Source: Oenococcus kitaharae
Lineage (GTDB): Bacteria; Bacillota; Bacilli; Lactobacillales; Lactobacillaceae
NCBI RefSeq assembly: GCF_025758695.1
Contig: NZ_JANJQP010000001.1
Coordinates: 124,001-188,000 of the forward strand
Reading direction: 5' to 3'
Length of the DNA: 64,000 nucleotides
Each line of letters begins with the position of its first letter. The first letter of the stretch is position 1. Below are positions 63,664 through 64,000 of this stretch, in pieces. The notes beneath the pieces are model-generated. The model ran no database searches. It was given only the letters and a program-made list of their open reading frames with translations, and had not been told where the DNA came from. The position numbers were made by a program, and so were the translations under genes.

Positions 63664-63984
63664 ATGGAAATTTTATCAGGCAAACAAAAAAGATATCTCC
63701 GCGCACAAGGCAATCAACTGCCAGCGGTTTTTAGTATAGGAAAAAATGGCTTGAGCAAGGTCTGGTTAGGAGAGGTGCTGGATGCACTACGTGTCCGGGA
63801 ATTGATCAAAATCAGTCTGCAGCAGAATAGCAGTTCCGATATTGAGGATGCGATCACTTTTATTCAGAAAAATTCTCAGATCACGGTTGCCCAAAAAATT
63901 GGGCACACGCTGCTGCTTTATTTACCAGCCACAAATCCGGATTATCAAAAAATTTCTCTTGAGGTAAATGAACTTGCTCACTAG
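63664..63984 (+). CDS. yhbY: RNA-binding protein YhbY (CRM domain)
   Basis: 106 residues. A CRS1/YhbY domain that associates with the ribosomal large subunit. KQKRYLRAQGNQLPAVFSIG at the N-terminus and the G-K-N-G-L-S loop are the signature. TAGAAT ends 7 bases before the ATG and there is no clear Shine-Dalgarno, so a leaderless transcript from within the operon is possible. nadD usually follows in this cluster, but the window ends 16 bases after the stop. Confidence 0.93.
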   Translation: MEILSGKQKRYLRAQGNQLPAVFSIGKNGLSKVWLGEVLDALRVRELIKISLQQNSSSDIEDAITFIQKNSQITVAQKIGHTLLLYLPATNPDYQKISLEVNELAH

Positions 63985-64000
63985 TTTTTCATCAATGACA

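Noticed and set aside
1-64000. CRISPR arrays, insertion sequences, prophage or integrative elements
   Set aside because: No regularly spaced repeats, transposase, integrase or phage-like gene is visible, and gene order is that of a stable chromosome.

Overview
The window looks like ordinary chromosome from a heterofermentative lactic acid bacterium of the Leuconostocaceae, most likely Oenococcus. Within that genus a species with a less AT-rich genome than O. oeni, such as O. kitaharae or O. sicerae, would fit, but this is inference. The grounds are low-GC Gram-positive gene families throughout (PepV, LuxS, YlbF, YhaO-YhaN-YhaM, YqeG-YqeH-YhbY, ECF vitamin transport, a T-box leuS), a 6-phosphogluconate dehydrogenase, arginine deiminase, Lys-type MurE and apparently low-40s % G+C (judged by eye, not computed). 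I see no insertion sequence, prophage, integrase, CRISPR array or rRNA. There is one tRNA, Leu with anticodon CAG.

Layout. 1-1.4 kb: the start of a monovalent cation:proton antiporter and a zinc alcohol dehydrogenase. 1.6-8.3 kb: a coenzyme A block, with an ECF S component, its own EcfA1-EcfA2-EcfT module, a secreted MucBP-like protein, CoaBC and a short, diverged CoaA; the context points to pantothenate uptake. 8.4-15.9 kb: accessory functions, namely an F420-type NADP reductase behind a perfect operator, a double GNAT protein, a LysR/YeiH divergent pair, an anchored nuclease, a small orphan protein, a Cof phosphatase and a membrane protein. 16-20 kb: metK behind a SAM-I/SAM-IV-clan riboswitch and leuS behind a T-box. 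20-27.7 kb: an oligopeptide system with two tandem OppA paralogues, each with its own duplicated promoter, then oppBCDF. 27.7-31.7 kb: a flippase, dipeptidase PepV and UppP.

31.7-39.5 kb: deoxynucleoside kinase with DnaA-box-like sites upstream, MscL, tRNA-Leu, LuxS, a second copy of the small orphan family, two transporters, glutathione peroxidase, nicotinate phosphoribosyltransferase and nucleoside deoxyribosyltransferase. 39.5-50 kb: an autoregulated ABC-2 exporter/TetR operon, a lone arcA, gnd, a LemA-DUF2207 pair and two overlapping paralogous aminotransferases. 50-64 kb: informational and envelope housekeeping genes (NadR, MurE, a YkvS-like protein, ArgS, a class A PBP, YlbF, YhaO-YhaN-YhaM, YqeG-YqeH-YhbY).

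Themes. Cofactor supply is well represented: CoA, NAD (PncB, NadR) and SAM (MetK, LuxS). So are peptide use (Opp, PepV, aminotransferases) and nucleoside salvage (dNK, NDT). The least ordinary signals are non-coding or small: a riboswitch with a visible terminator/antiterminator switch, a possible C-rich small RNA before luxS, about nine genes with a -10-like box only 3-9 nt from a start codon lacking a Shine-Dalgarno sequence (possible leaderless mRNAs), a DnaA-box cluster before the deoxynucleoside kinase, and two paralogous small proteins of an unrecognised family.
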